Shown one piece after another: positions 35,031 through 48,388 of a stretch of 64,000 bases of DNA. Below the pieces are notes generated by a model. The model saw nothing but the letters and a program-made list of their open reading frames with translations, was not told the origin of the DNA and did not search any database. The position numbers were made by a program, and so were the translations under genes. Source of the stretch: Trogon surrucura (taxonomy: Eukaryota > Chordata > Aves > Trogoniformes > Trogonidae); contig CM036658.1 in assembly GCA_020746105.1 (NCBI GenBank), positions 17,902,689 to 17,966,688 on the forward strand. Reading direction: 5' to 3'. Each line of letters starts with the position of its first letter. Within the stretch, counting starts at the first letter, position 1.

Positions 35031-37655
35031 AAAGTTTTATGTTTTGTACTTTGAAGGTCCAAATGAGAGAAGAAGCAACAATATTAGACACTTCAGTTAA
35101 TAAATATGTAATTAAAAAAACAGTACAAATGAATTTATTGTGAAAAAAAACAAAACATAATGAGAAAAAAGCACATACACAACAGAGAAGGGGGAACCTG
35201 GAAGACAGGATTAAGTTATTGGTAAGACTTCTGTATGATTGAGATCCTTGTTCTTAGCAATAAAACTAATTCTGTATATTTATTTCTCTAACCTAATGAA
35301 AATTTTGCTTCAAATGGTTCTACCTACGCTCACTGAAGTTAAAAGTTAAAAAAAGATCTTTCAAAATAATATTATCATTACTATTTCATGTAGCATTACT
35401 ATGAATCCCAAGCAAATATTAATTTATATTTCGATGATTAATCTAATGCTACTTATAGATGTTCAGTTGGTATTTAAAAGTAGTTGGTTTTCATGCTTAG
35501 ACTATCCTATGGGGAAGTTTTTGGTTGTTGTTTTTTGGAGGTTGTTTTTACAGTTTAAGAAATACTACCGATATGGGGATTATGGTATTAACTGTACTTC
35601 TATTAGTAATTGTGAGCATATCAGATTTTTACAAACAGATTATCCTAAATAAGGCCTGTGTTGTAACAACAAAGGATAGCAATGGCAGCAAACTAAGGTT
35701 ACATCTTATATTGACCAAATATTTGTTCTTTGAATACGAGTTTTGCAGTCCTTGAATCAAAGACATATACTAAGAATCATATTTTCAGCCAATATTTTAT
35801 ATTCACCAGACCTACTGTGGTAGGTGTAGTCCAGTTATTGCATTTTCTCTATCTCCACCATGGACTATTAAGTGCAAAGATGCAACCGCTGGTTGAGTGG
35901 GTCCACAAATCCAAGAAGACTGCTGAAAGAATCAGGGAGGTACCACTGTATGCTCGCCATTCTACCCTCCATACCTAGTACTAGACATTTTCAGGGACAA
36001 AAAAACCGAATTAAATGGGCTGTTGGTGTCAACCTTTACTTTTGTTTACAGGAAAAGAGAAAAAAAGTTTAAAAAATCATGTAGTTGCCCTACTATTCCA
36101 ACATAAGTTAATACTGAATTCTTGTGTGTGAGTTTATTCTGTTTACAAATGGTTTTCTACATACTTGCAGTGTGGAAAATCACATTTCGTGTTTAACATA
36201 TCATTTATATATATTTAGTAATGTATTCTGAGAACTCATTAGGACACATGGGTGGAAAATTCTCATTTAAAGTAGAATAGTTGTTAAGCAACTTTAAAAT
36301 TTAATGAGAACCCTTTGATGCATTTCATTATGAGGTTATTTCATAATTACTCAGCAGGTCCTAGGTATTTACTAATGCAGAAGTGACAGCACATGATACT
36401 GCTGAATTATAACTGCACAGCTGGAGAAGATACTTAGAGAAATAAAGAACAGATAAATGCATTGTTTAAAAAGCATCAGGGGAAAACTCAGCATTGAGCA
36501 TTCTTCTCCCCTCTCCAGACTCCACCCTTTGGAGCTGTAAATAATGCTACAAAATTCAGCATGGTTGTCTGTCTTCTAATGATTTAAGGAGCTTACCAAA
36601 TAGAAGTAGTTGTCTCTTTACTTAAGCAGCTTATGGGAATTGGGTATTAGTACCTAGAAGAACACTGTGCTCCTAACAAAGGGAGATGGGCAAAGAGCTC
36701 CAATGGGCCCTGCACTCACTGCGTTGAATTTTGTGCAGTGAGTCAAGAGCATGGGGTAGAATTGCATTCAAAATACACTGAGACACACTATCTTATTGGG
36801 AAAAAAACCCTAAACCTACAATCCCTTTTGCCTGAGTAACACATGCATTGCACACCATCCCAAACTCTGCCATGAAAAATAAAGTTGCCATCATCATTCA
36901 AGACTGTTTAAAGAATACTGCAATATGTTACTACCTCTTGGAGAGATAAAGACATTATTTGTGCACTCATACACAGAAGTGTAGTACATATTTTAACACT
37001 TCTAGACATAAGAAATGAAAGTTCAATGGCAAATGTGAGAAAACAATGATTCACTGTGCCTTCCTTTCTCTTTTGACTAGGAGAATTCCAACAGGATACA
37101 ATGTAGACTAAAGTCTCTTCACTTAAGCAACTTCTTTGAATTACTTTGCATGTCTTCACTGGTATCTTTAATGACTATAAATCAGTGCTTTTTTCATTTT
37201 TACTTTCTCCTGCAGTTGAAATGGGCTTACTACAATCATTCACTCTTTTTCAAAGTCTGCAAAAGTTTTGAATTTTTTCCTTCCTCCCTTGTTTATTTTC
37301 TTTACTGCTCATGACAAAGCCATTGTTTCATTCCCAGAAGAAAAGAGCTGCTTCTCATTGTGATATTCAGAGCTCAATTTCTTAGCCTCCTTCCCTTCTG
37401 TCCTTTACTTGGCCTCTTCCTATATTTTCATCCTGTTTTCCTCCTGGGGGTTCCAAAGGATGTCTGATGCTATCCATCAGCAGAAATGTGGCTGTGACTG
37501 GGGTTTCGCATGCATTAAACCAGCACTAGTACCTCTCCATGACCCCCTCTGCTTCTCTCCACCCATGCACCACTTCCTCCTTTGTACCTCAGGGAACTGA
37601 TTCCAGCTAAAATCAAACTCAGGACTTAAAAAGAATTTTAAACTCAGCAGCATTA
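35031..37655. other. AT-rich non-coding DNA
   Basis: No supported gene. Open frames are short and AT-driven. Confidence 0.6.
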
Positions 37656-37822
37656 TCATAGAATCATAGAATCATTACGGTTGGAAAAGACCTCTAAGCT
37701 CATCTAGTCCAACTATCAACCAAACACCACTAAACCATGTCCTGAAGTGCCACATCTACATGTTTTTTGAACACCTCAGGGGATGGTGACTACACCACTT
37801 CCCTGGGAAGCAATGTCATGGT
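37656..37822 (-). mobile_element. CR1 3' end fragment
   Basis: ATCATAGAATCATAGAATCA followed by TTGGAAAAGACCTCTAAG..CATCTAGTCCAAC is the antisense 3' terminus of a CR1. Only about 165 bases are present. Confidence 0.9.
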
Positions 37823-40457
37823 CATGTTTGTGTTAGTTTTAAACCCAATACAAAGAAGATGGTGCATAAGCAGGAAAACAGTGGCAGGAAAGGTCTAATA
37901 GTTTAATGGCCAAGCTGGCTCATACAGGTGTTAAAGAACTACCATATGGAATGATCAGTTCTTATTTCTTTTGAGTCAGCCAAATTCCACCTAAATCTTA
38001 ATGTGCAATATGGACACTATTTTATTAACTAGGTTTATTACACAGTTTCCACAAACTGGCACAAATTTTACCAGTTTAAGCATCTTTATACCAATAATAC
38101 AGTGTCCAATGATTGTATCATAAACAACGTCGTTGCACTGAACTTGTCCCGTGTGAAAACCACACTAACTCACTTTCTGTGCCTAAAAGGCATTAGGCTA
38201 CCCCAGATATCTGAATGGTTTGCAGGCTTCTTCCAGAGAACAAATATACAAGTTCTTGTTTCCGACAATATGCTGGATGAAACATATCACATTATGTCAC
38301 AAGAATAAATTACTATTTGAAAAATATATAAAAAGGGGATAAATACATAGCCATGCTGCATTTTATACATTCTTTTCTGTTTATGCAGACTGATTAACTC
38401 TTCTTACATATGGATAAATAGCACTTAGCTGTGAGTACTTTCACTTTCTAATTTTTGCAAGTGTACGCAAAGGCTAATTTATTGGTTATTACAAAGGCCC
38501 CTATGAAAATGTTACTAGATCAAACTAATTCCAAGTTCTGTTTTTCAATCAGCAGAAATGGAAGAATGATCACCGAATCAGGAGTTTTAAATGCAACTGG
38601 GAAAAGAATAGTCACCTTACTGTTATTACCTTACAAAAGAAATTCAGACTTGTTTCTTTTTCTTATTTTTTTGGTCACGTGATTAGTCATCTACCATCCT
38701 AAATACTAGAGACAACAGATATTTTGCTAGAGATAGAGATTATTTCACACCGTTCTCTCTTATTTTACATTTTAAAAGATTATAACTTATTTTATATCAC
38801 AATATTAGAAAACAAAGTCATAAATAAAAGCTAATGTAGTTATCAAAACCATCATGTAGTATCCACTCAATGTCCTTTCATGAATAGCAACAGAACTTGT
38901 AGGTAAGACAACTGCTTTTCTCCTGTTGTAGTTTTGCCTGCACTATCAAATGTGATCACATTACAATATTTAACAGGCGATGTCTGTCAGCTTTGTATCT
39001 GATCACTTGTGAAATAAAAAGTAAAACTTATTTCAGTGTTGTTGCGTACCTTGACATGTATTTTAAAATGCCACAACATTTACTTTACCTAGGTCCTTGC
39101 TGAACATACGCTTCACAGCATAGTCATGGCAGCTCAGGTGTATTTGTCACCAATACTCTCATTTGAGTAACTGATCTGTAAGTAAAAGGTTGCAGGTAAT
39201 ACATGTGTTTTTCACAGAAACATATCTATTGAATGATTATTTGAATGTTATAAATTACAGGTAGATTCTTATTTACACTTTCTATTTAATGGCATTTTCT
39301 AAGTTGGAGAAACAGTATGAGGGAAATTACACTAACAGCTAATACCAGGGGGTAAATTACCTAAGCATGTGCTACGGTAGCCAGCAGTTCTGGAGCTGCT
39401 AAGTCTATTTTTCTTTACAATAAATGCCAGATATGTGGTTTGATAGCAATAATGCTTGCCCATATTTTATATATAGTACACATCTGTTAAATGATGATTG
39501 TATTGTAATTAGAAATATTAAATGAAATTGTCCTAAACACAGAAAATTCAGTTGTGAATATTTAGCTTGTAATTACATTTATTTTCTCAATGTTGTTGGT
39601 GTAATGAAACATTTCCTCTTAATCATCGTAAATCACACTATTTTCCGTCACAGATTCTTTGAACATATGCATGTTTTCACCTTAGCATTTTAAGATTCTT
39701 TTTTTAATCCAAAAATTGTTTCATGAAGGTTGTAATTCTGCCACTACATTAAAGTGAGATTAGACCATCATCTGCTATCATTGCCTCATACTTGTCCTGT
39801 GATTATCAGCATAGTTAGAGAAAGCCCTTAACCCTGTATGCAGAAACAATAATTAGCCCCTTTTTTTATCCCGTATACCAAAGGCAGTTCTCATCCAAGG
39901 ACAAAATTCAAAACTACCAAGGATGCAAGCACAAAGAAGTTGCTTAACAAGTCAGGGTGCTCTACAACAGTCAAGATAACTGTACAGGCTCTCTGCACAG
40001 TCAGTGCAAGGAGTTAAGTGCTTCTAAAAAGCCTAGATCTTTGAGCACGGAGAAGCTTGTTTAGCTAGCAAGAAGCATTAAGTACAGAATGTCTCCCACC
40101 TCCCACCTCCACCTCCCGATAAGCTGGTTAACAGAGCTGAAAATTAGATGCTTTCAGCCACTGGGACTGAACCTCCTACTGCTTTTTGAGTAGCCACAGA
40201 ATTGAGACAAATTTCTTTTCCTTTGCTGCAATGACCTTGTGAGAGCTCCCTCAGGATATAGGGTAATACCCTTGTCCTGAAAGGCCTCCAATCTGTAACT
40301 CCTATGAACGTCTCAATGTCTTTCTCAGTTCATCCAACTCAGTTCACCTCCCTGGTTCGTGCTGTATTGCCACTACAGATGGTATTCGGGAAGACTGCAT
40401 TTTGCCCTTTTCCATATTAATGGAACTTTGCTCTAAGCAAACAGATCTAGTAAAAGA
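37823..40457. other. AT-rich non-coding DNA
   Basis: No supported gene or large repeat. A CCTCCCACCTCC-type tract lies at about 40093-40116. Confidence 0.6.
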
Positions 40458-40538
40458 TGTCCCTGCTCCCTGCAGGGTGGTTGGACTAGAAGACCTTTAA
40501 AGATTCCTTCCAGCATAACACATTCTATGATTCTATGA
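40458..40538 (+). mobile_element. CR1 3' end fragment
   Basis: CTCCCTGCAGGGTGGTTGGACTAGAAGACC and a CATTCTATGATTCTATGA tail mark about 80 bases of a plus-strand CR1 terminus. Confidence 0.85.
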
Positions 40539-40730
40539 AATCAATGACAGTTCTGTCCCTAAAAAGTAGCATAGAAGTTACAATTTTTGATATTCATCTG
40601 CCACAAAACAAAAGGCTGTGTATCGCCTATTGTTGCTTTCGAAGTAGTATTGTCCAGTCAAACCAGTTACGTTCTTCCACCATCCACACTGCCAGTATAG
40701 TAAAAGGTATTAAACTATTTTAAAGTCTTG

Positions 40731-41611
40731 TGTATTAGACAGATGTGCGAATGTTTGCCTTAAACATTTCTTGGCACATTACAGAACAAATCATCAGCAT
40801 ATTACAGAGCAGACCACCAGCAAAAATGAGACCAGTTTCTGGCCCTTTGTGGCAAACCAATACGTGCCAAATGGAATATTGAAGAGGCGTATAAATAGCT
40901 GATAAGGCTAAGCAGGAACCAGATGCCTCAAACAGCCTTGGCACCAAATACACCAGAGGGAAGGATTCTCATGAAGGCAGGATGGCCTTGCCTTAAGCTT
41001 ATCTCTCATGGCAATCGCATATGCTAATGAAGATTATAATACATATGAAGTGCCTTATTCCCCTCCCATACATAATATACTTCAGTATGTAGAAAGGTAT
41101 GTATAAATTGAGGTGAGATAAAGCAAAAAAGTAGAGAAAAATAGACAAAATCAGAAGAAGAAATGAAGAAAGGAAGACGGATGCATACTTGAACTCTCAT
41201 AGGTGGGACCAACACGGTCTCTCTCCCTCTCCTTCTCGCTCCCCACCTCTCTCTCTCTACCCCTCTTCTCTCCCTCCCGCCCTCTCCTCTCCTCCCCCCA
41301 AGTATCATACTGCTTGTTACAATTTGTTATACGTCTAGTCCTTTTTCCCTGTTATCATTAAGTAACACAAGGCATAACATGTGGCTTGCTGTAGTTTGCT
41401 GTATACCTAATGTTTTCCTGGTTATCATTAAGTCATACTATATTGCTTGCCCTAGTGTGTACTTAACCAACTATCGTGAGTTCAATCTATATACTGTTAG
41501 AAATTAATAAATGTTTGTGTATGGACCTTGAGACTTGTGTCACTGTGGCCCACTCCATTGGGAATTATGAATCTAAGTCACTTGTCACCCTCTTCTGAGT
41601 GAGACATGACA
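40731..41611 (+). mobile_element. Solo LTR, about 880 bases
   Basis: It starts TGTATTAGAC and ends GACATGACA. Near the 3' part, AATTAATAAATGTTTGTG gives an AATAAA signal followed by GACTTGTGTCACTGTGGCCC, a typical R-U5 arrangement. TATA-like boxes occur at about 40890 (GTATAAATAG) and 41101. A pyrimidine-rich tract of CTCTCTCC units spans about 41216-41300. The flanks read TCTTG before the start and ACTTG after the end, an almost perfect 5-base target duplication. No gag or pol is present next to it. The internal AATAAA and paired ends make an LTR the best reading. Confidence 0.75.
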
Positions 41612-41649
41612 ACTTGTATTACAATATGAAACCTGTAATACTGTTCTCC

Positions 41650-43250
41650 CAAATAACTTACAGGTTACACAGGCAACACAGATATCAAAAGAAGCAGGTG
41701 ATCCATGTGCAGATGACAGGAAAAACTCTTTGGCACTTGCCATTCGTAAACAAGAAAGACCTAAAGATGGAAAGGTTGAAGGCAATCATGGCTGCAGGGA
41801 TCTTGACATTGTGTTGTTTTAAATGCTCAGAGAAAAAAATGCAAGCTGGTCTGGCAGTACACCAATGTGAATGGGCGAGCAATCCCTGACTGAGACCAGC
41901 TGTGAAAAAGGAATTTTACATAGAGAACTTCAGGAAGAATATAGGGACACTGCGCAAGTATACAAGGATAAGAAGAGCAACAAATAGGGCTTCTGCAAGT
42001 ACACTGGGAGCAGAAGGAAGTCTGAGGAAAATGCGAGATGGGACCTACTGACAAAGGACATGGGAAAGACTGAAGTACTTAATGGGTTTTTTTTTTTCCT
42101 TGTTTTTTACTGGTTAAGGTCTGCTTTCTGGTCTTCAATTTCCCCAAGCCTCAGCAGTGAAGCAGAACAACCCACTGCAGGGGATGGGACAGGGAGCGCA
42201 GCCATCCTGACCAGAAGACCATTACACATTGAGGGGTCAGTGATGCCCACGACAGTTAACCCGAGCAGGAACAGGTCTGTGCTGTGCATGCCCAGCATGG
42301 TCTCCACGCTGCCTTCAGCTGCACATCCCACGGATGCAGGATAAGCTCTGACAGTGCATGGTGACAGGGAAGCTGGTGGACAGCTCCCCCTTGGTACCAG
42401 AGATTATGCCACCTGCATGGCCTTGCCTTTACCCAAAAGTGCTAGCTCTAATAACCAGCATTTTAAATGGTTCTTGACACAGTTCAGATGTCTTTCTTAC
42501 CGAGATCATAAGTACCAGCACCTCCTGGTGAAAACGGTGTACTTTACCCTGTAGACACATAGACCTCTCCAGGGGACCAGATGGAGTGCTGCTGAGGGTG
42601 CTGGCTCACATCACCACAAGGCCACTCCCTATGACATTGCAAAGGTCACAGCAATCAGGAAGTTCCAGACATGGCAGGGTGGGGTAGTAGGAAGAGAAGG
42701 AAAGAAAGCAGTCAGTGCTAAAGAACCGGTAGCATGTAGGCTGCACATATGGACTGACAGAAACCTCCTTAAGTTCGACAAAGGCAAATGCAAAGTCTTT
42801 CATCTTTGCAGAAATAACCCTATGATACCATATGGGTTGGGAGCCAACTAATTAGAAAGCTTTACTGATTGAGACTGGTTGCATGTAAGTCAGCAGTGTG
42901 ACTTTGCAGTGGCAATGACTAGACATACACCAGGGTCTATAATTGCAGCAAGCCAGTGCAGGAAAGCAAGCCACCTTCTACCTTCTGCACTTGTGAGACC
43001 ACATGTAGAGTACTGTGTCCTATTTAGAGTCCTCTAGCACAGAACAGCCACTGACATAGTGAAGCAAGTGACCAGCAGATGGCTGCCAAGGTGGTCAGGG
43101 AGCTGGAGCACATGCCACTCCCTGGAGAGGATGAGAGAACTGATTTTGTTCAGCCTTAAGAGAAGGCTAAGAATCAGAAGCAGGACAAATTCTGACAGCA
43201 ACACACCGCAACTTCGTCCTGCTACAAAACCCCATGTAAAGAGGTAAACA
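41650..43250 (+). mobile_element. Old CR1 LINE fragment
   Basis: Heavily decayed plus-strand CR1. Recognisable pieces are KVEGNHGCRDLDIV (endonuclease end, near 41785), YKDKKSNK (near 41965), LKFDKGKCKVFHL-like sequence near 42770, and ALVRPHVEYCV near 42990. Many stops and probably an inserted repeat near 42200-42450 interrupt it. Confidence 0.7.
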
Positions 43251-43929
43251 AAAAACCTTAAAGAAAACAAGAATAAAGAGTGACACACTGATACAAAACT
43301 ATATTACATGCACATTTAGATGAGAAGCTGATTTGTAAGAAACTTCTACCCCTTCTGTTGAATTAAAGAGTTGCAATGCCCTTAACCTATCATTTGCTGT
43401 CCTTACCGTCAGCATTCTGTTCCTTCTACTACAATAATACTATTCACATTTTAAAGTCCTTTTTGCACTTTCCCCCCAAGTAAATCTACCTAAGTGTGCC
43501 TGCTACCAGATAACTTAGGAGTACTGTACTCTAAATCATTCTTCCTTCCCTGTAACAATCTTAAAGTTACTACCTTTTCGTTCTAAACAGAAATTAACAG
43601 ATAATAAACAGACATTATTAGAGCAAGACATTAAGAAATAGGGCTTTATATTCATAACCAAATGTTAAGTTTACTGTTCTATCTAATCATGTTCTGTACC
43701 TGCGTTCTGTGAAAATTTGTTCTACTGATATGACCTGAAACATACAATTTTTATAGTGTGAAGTCACAGTACTGGAGCAGTACAACACACCCTTTAAGAA
43801 ATCCCTAAACATTCCTGATACTTTGAAGTGACATTATCTCAACTAGCTGTTGCTTCTACAGGTCGTTGCCTGCATTCAACGAGAAGGAAGTTGCTGGGTT
43901 ATCATGACATGCATTGTGGCCAAACTAAG
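43251..43929. other. Non-coding DNA, no gene seen
   Basis: AT-rich host sequence between an old CR1 and the exon-like segments that start at 43930. Confidence 0.55.
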
Positions 43930-44006
43930 CTAGTCCTCAAGCTGTCCTTGCAAGCCTAGATTATTTGGAAAGCTCCCACATTCTTTGGCCCAGTCACTGC
44001 CTCGTT
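43930..44006 (-). other. Exon-like segment E, with stop (unidentified)
   Basis: Minus-strand segment following an acceptor-like TTTCAAACTGTAG. Entered in phase 1 it reads ERGSDWAKECGSFPNN..QLED and ends at TAG (43930-43932). It would be the terminal exon of the chain described in the findings. I recognise no homologue. Boundaries were chosen by eye, with freedom to fit the phase. Confidence 0.3.
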
Positions 44007-44528
44007 CTACAGTTTGAAAGTGAATACATTTAAAGTAGGGCACAGTAAAGTTTTTGAAAACTTTATTTTTTCTACTACCTTGCCTTAGTGACAGAGCTTT
44101 TAAATGGTATATTCTGATGCAGTTAACTGACACCACCTTAGCCAATGTATTGTTTTCATTTTCTTTAATAACTGTGGAAAGGCAGGAGGAGACTTTCATC
44201 ACTAATATAATAATATCCAAGTCACTGTGTGAGAACCTCGTAGGATTTGTACCTTGAAACTGAATTAGTTGGAAGTTTCCATTGTGATTAGCAATGAAAA
44301 AATGCAGCTTACTTTTCCCATTAACATGAAAACATTCCTGAAGAACACAGCTTCTGAAACAGTCAGATACAATGCAGGTGCAGAAGTCTGGTTAGCAGCT
44401 GAAATACTTTTAGCAAGAAAAAGTGAGTTTGCAAAATAGTATGGAGAAGATACAACTGAAAAGTGCAGGAACTGCTTCATGCTAGAAGGCTGTCTGCAAT
44501 TTGTGAGAGCAGCTGCCGTGACAATTAC

Positions 44529-44615
44529 CTTCAGCAACTCGTACAGGAATTCTGTTATGCTCCCTAGCAGGAGTTTGGCTGTACCACTGCTCAAGATCAC
44601 CATCACAGTCAGTTG
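44529..44615 (-). other. Exon-like segment D, 87 bases (unidentified)
   Basis: Minus strand, acceptor CTTCAACAG, donor GAAG|GTAATT. Read in phase 1 it gives TDCDGDLEQWYSQTPAR and so on, without stops. A competing frame, with an acceptor at TGATTCTTCAG further upstream, is also open (part of the 148-codon frame at 44265-44711), so the frame is not settled. The acceptor has a weak pyrimidine tract. Confidence 0.3.
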
Positions 44616-45011
44616 CTGTTGAAGCCTGTTCTCCAAATTTAGCCCATTAGAACTCTGATTACCTGAAGAATCATGATACGCAACAGTGCTTGGCACACTG
44701 AGGCAATACACACACAGAGCACAAAAGCATTAAGACTGGTAACAAGAGAAGTTGGTTGTGAGAGCCAATAAAGTGGGTAAGGCATGAACCAATGACTAGT
44801 ACACACAGCCACTTTTTCTTACATACTAGTCTTTACTAAACATGCTTTCTCAAAATCACTTTATTTCGTTCCTTTTCTTGTCTGAAAAACTATGCAATAC
44901 TTAAATTCTAAAAGCTTACACACAGATCCAGAAACATTATACACCAGAAAATTCCACTGAAATATCTCCAGAGATGTCAAGCTCTAAACAGCTAGCAGTA
45001 CTGAGATTTAC

Positions 45012-45062
45012 CTTCTTGATTGCACTGGGGAACAGGCACAGGAATAGCCACCGAAGAACCGT
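45012..45062 (-). other. Exon-like segment C, 51 bases (unidentified)
   Basis: Minus strand. It has the best splice sites of the chain: a long pyrimidine tract ending TTCATTTTCAG before it and GAAG|GTAAAT after it. Phase 1 to phase 1, it reads GSSVAIPVPVPQCNQE. No homologue recognised. Confidence 0.4.
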
Positions 45063-45507
45063 CTGAAAATGAAGACAACGACAATAGGGGGAGGGGAAGA
45101 AGGAAAAGTCAGACAAATAACAGTGCCTTTAAGGCAGGGGAGGAGGAAGACACATGAACTTCTTTTAGCAGAGATGGCTAAAGCTTAATACAAATGCAGA
45201 AAAAGAGGGGCAGGTGTGATTTCATCAGCTGAAACAAAGACAACACTTTATTCGATTCCGCTCTTTGAATGACATTCCTCTTGCTATGCACAAGTAGAAT
45301 AATATCTGTGGATTATTTGTTTACTTATTACCCCTATCATTTTATATGGCAAGGCCAAAACTTCAAAGGAAGTCTCCATAACTCACCACAAAAGAAATGT
45401 TTCCAAAAAACTGTACCAGAAGTTTAAAGTCAGCTATATTACCTTTCACAGGAATTACATGAGATGAAGCTTGGTCAGTTTCCTACTAACAAGCATTTTT
45501 TCTTCTG

Positions 45508-48084
45508 AAACTGTAAATCACAGAATCACAGAATCACAGAATGTTAGAGGTTGGAAGGGACCTTAAAGATCATCTAGTCCAACCCCCCTGCCAGAGGAGG
45601 ATCACCTACAGTAGAGCGCACAGGAATGCATCCAGGTGGGTTTTGAATGTCTCCAAAGAAGGAGATTCCACAACCTCCCTGGGCAGTCTGTGCCAGTGGC
45701 TCGGTCACCCTCACAGTAAAAAAGTTTTTCCTCATATTTTTATGGAACCTCCTGTGTTCCAGCTTACATCCATTGCCCCTTGTCTTGTCAGTGGACGCCG
45801 CTGAAAAGAGCCTGGCTCCATCTTCCTGACATTCCCCCTTGACATATCTATAAACATGAAAGAGGTCACCCCTCAGCCTCCTCTTCTCCAAGCTAAAGAG
45901 ACCCAGCTCCTTCAGCCTTTCCTCATAAGGGAGATGCTCCACTCCCTTCACCATCTTTGTGGCTCTGCGCTGGACTCTCTCAAGCAGCTCCCTGTCCTTC
46001 TTGAACTGAGGGGCCCAGAACTGGACACAATATTCCAGATGCGGCCTCACCAGGGCAGAGTAGAGGGGCAGGAGGACCTCTCTTGACCTACTAACCACCC
46101 CGCTTCTAACACACCCCAGGATGCCATTGGCCTTCTTGGCCACGAGGGCACATTGCTGGCTCATGGGCATCCTGCTGTCCACTAGAACCCCCAGGTCCCT
46201 TTCCCCTGCACTGCTCTCCAGCAGGTCAGTCCCCAACCTATATTGGCACATGGGGTTATTTTTTCCCAGGTGCAAAACTCTACACTTGCCCTTGTTAAAC
46301 TTCATAAGATTTCTCCCCGCCCAGCCCTCCAGCCTGTCCAGGTCTCTCTGAATGGCTGCACAGCCTGCTGGTGTGTCAACCACTCCTCCCAATTTTGTAT
46401 CATCAGCAAACTTGTTGACAACATTCTCTAATCCCTCGTCCAGGTCATTGATAAATATATTGAACAGCACCGGCCCAAGCACTGACCCCTGAGGGACCCC
46501 ACTAGACACAGGCATCCAGCCAGACTCTGCCCCATTGACCACAACTCTCTGGCTTCTTCCCTTCAACCAATTGGTGACCCACCTCACTACTTGGTCATCC
46601 AGACCACACTTCCTCAGTTTACCTATGAGGATGCTGTGGGAGATGGTGTCAAAGGCCTTGCTGATATCCAGACAGACCACATCCACTGCATGGCCACCAT
46701 CCATCCACCTGGTTATGTCTTCGTAAAAGACTATCAGGTTGGTCAAACATGACTTCCCCTTGGCAAAGCCATGCTGACTGCTCCTAATAACCTTCTTATC
46801 CTTGAGATAAGCGCCTAGAGACAGCGTCAAGGATAAGATGTTCCATCACCTTTCCAGGGATGGAGGTGAGGCTGACCGGTCTGTAGTTACCCGGGTCATC
46901 CTTCCTGCCCTTCTTATAGACTGGAGTGACATTTGCTTTCCTCCAGTCTTCAGGCACCTCACCTGTTACCCACGACTTACCAAAGATGATGGAGAGTGGC
47001 CTAGCAATGACTCCCGCCAGCTCCCTCAGCACCCGTGGGTGCATCCCATCAGGGCCCATGGATTTATGAATGTTTAAGTGTTCAAACTGATCCTTAACCC
47101 ACTCCTCATCAACCAGGGCAGACTCCTCCTTTATCCTGACTTCATCTGGGGCCTCAGGGGACTGAGGCTCCTGAGGACAGTCTCCAGCAGTGTAGACAGA
47201 GGCAAAGAAGGCATTCAGCAACTCTGCCTTCTTTCTGTCCTCTGTCTCCAGGGCACCCACCTCATTCACCAGAGGGCCTACATTGCCTCTAGTGTTAGTT
47301 TTGTCAGCAATGTATTTGAAGAAGCCCTTTCTGTTGTCTTTGACCTCCCTTGCAAGTTTTAACTCCAAGGAGGCCTTAGCTTTTCTGATTGCCTCCCTAC
47401 ACTCCCTGACAGCTGCCCTGTACTCCACCCAAGTGGCCAGCCCTTCCTTCCACAATTTATACACCCTCCCTTTCCACCTGAGTCTGCCCAGCAGATCCCT
47501 GGTTAACCATGCAGGTCTCCTGGATCTCTTTCTTGATTTCCTACCTGATGGGATGCACTGATCCTGAGCCTCGAAGAAGTGGTTTTTGAATGCCAACCAA
47601 CTCTCTTGGGCCCCTTTACCTTTCAGCTCCCTGTCCCAAGGCGTTTCCCCCAGCAATTGCTTGAAGAGGCCAAAGTTGGCCCTTCTGAAGTCCAGAGTTG
47701 CGATCCTGCTTGCTATTCTGTTTTTACCGCACAGGATCCTGAACTCCACTATCTCATGGTCGCTGCAGCCAAGATTGCCCTCAACCTTCATTGCTTCAAC
47801 CAGACCTTGCTTTTTGGTGAACACGAGGTCCAGCAGCGCTCCTCTCCTGGTTGGCTTATCCACCATTTGCATCAAAAAGTTATCATCGATGCACTGGAGG
47901 AACGTCCTGGACCGAGGATGGCTGGCTGTGTGAGACTTCCAGCAAACATCTGGGGAGTTGAAATCACCCATGAGAACCAGGGCCTGGGATTGAGAGGCTG
48001 CTGTCATCTGCCTGTAAAAGGCCTCATCAACTTCCTCCTCCTGATCAGGTGGTCTATAGTAGACACCCACCACAGTATCACCTA
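45508..48084 (-). mobile_element. CR1 LINE, nearly complete ORF2
   Basis: The best-preserved CR1 here. Its 3' tail (repeated ATCACAG, then TTAGAGGTTGGAAGGG) lies at 45520-45560 and it is truncated at the 5' end near 48084, inside the endonuclease. Frame 46796-48100 keeps GVYYRPPDQ, LMGDFNSPDVCW and GCSDHEIVEF of the endonuclease and runs into RT. Frame 45574-46830 keeps the RT core ([33 protein letters not shown]) with the catalytic FADD, then the C-terminus. A single indel near 46800-46830 separates the two. It lost its first hundred or so endonuclease residues, so it could not move on its own. Confidence 0.95.
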
Positions 48085-48114
48085 AATAAAGATGTAGCAA
48101 TATAGGTTCTACAC

Positions 48115-48180
48115 AGGTAGAAGCTTTTGCTGCCGCAGTTCTAAATGATGCACAATTCTCAACAGCCTCAGAAATTAAGC
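48115..48180 (-). other. Exon-like segment B, 66 bases (unidentified)
   Basis: Minus strand, acceptor GTTATCTTTAG, phase 1, reading LISEAVENCASFRTAAAKAS. The proposed donor, ACCT|GTGTAG, is poor. It lies 30 bases from the 5' end of the CR1 at 45508-48084. No homologue recognised. Confidence 0.25.
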
Positions 48181-48388
48181 CTAAAGATAACTCACAAGGT
48201 TATAGTCTGCTCAGGTTCTCTTCAGAGTGGGGAAGGAAGGGGAGGAGAGGAAGGAAACGGACACAGGAATTTATGCCTTTTTAAACTGTATCAAATAAAG
48301 CCTAAAAAAGCTCATGCCTTGAGTTTGAAAATGCTCAAGATTCCCCCTCCTCCACCTTCTTCCATTTTTACCTTACTTAGCAAATTAC

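Noticed and set aside
44265-44711. 148-codon minus-strand frame
   Set aside because: Not accepted as a single-exon gene: the product looks like AT-rich chance translation. Part of it overlaps exon-like segment D, where a different frame is favoured.
47579-48085. 168-codon plus-strand frame
   Set aside because: Antisense shadow of the CR1 endonuclease frame.
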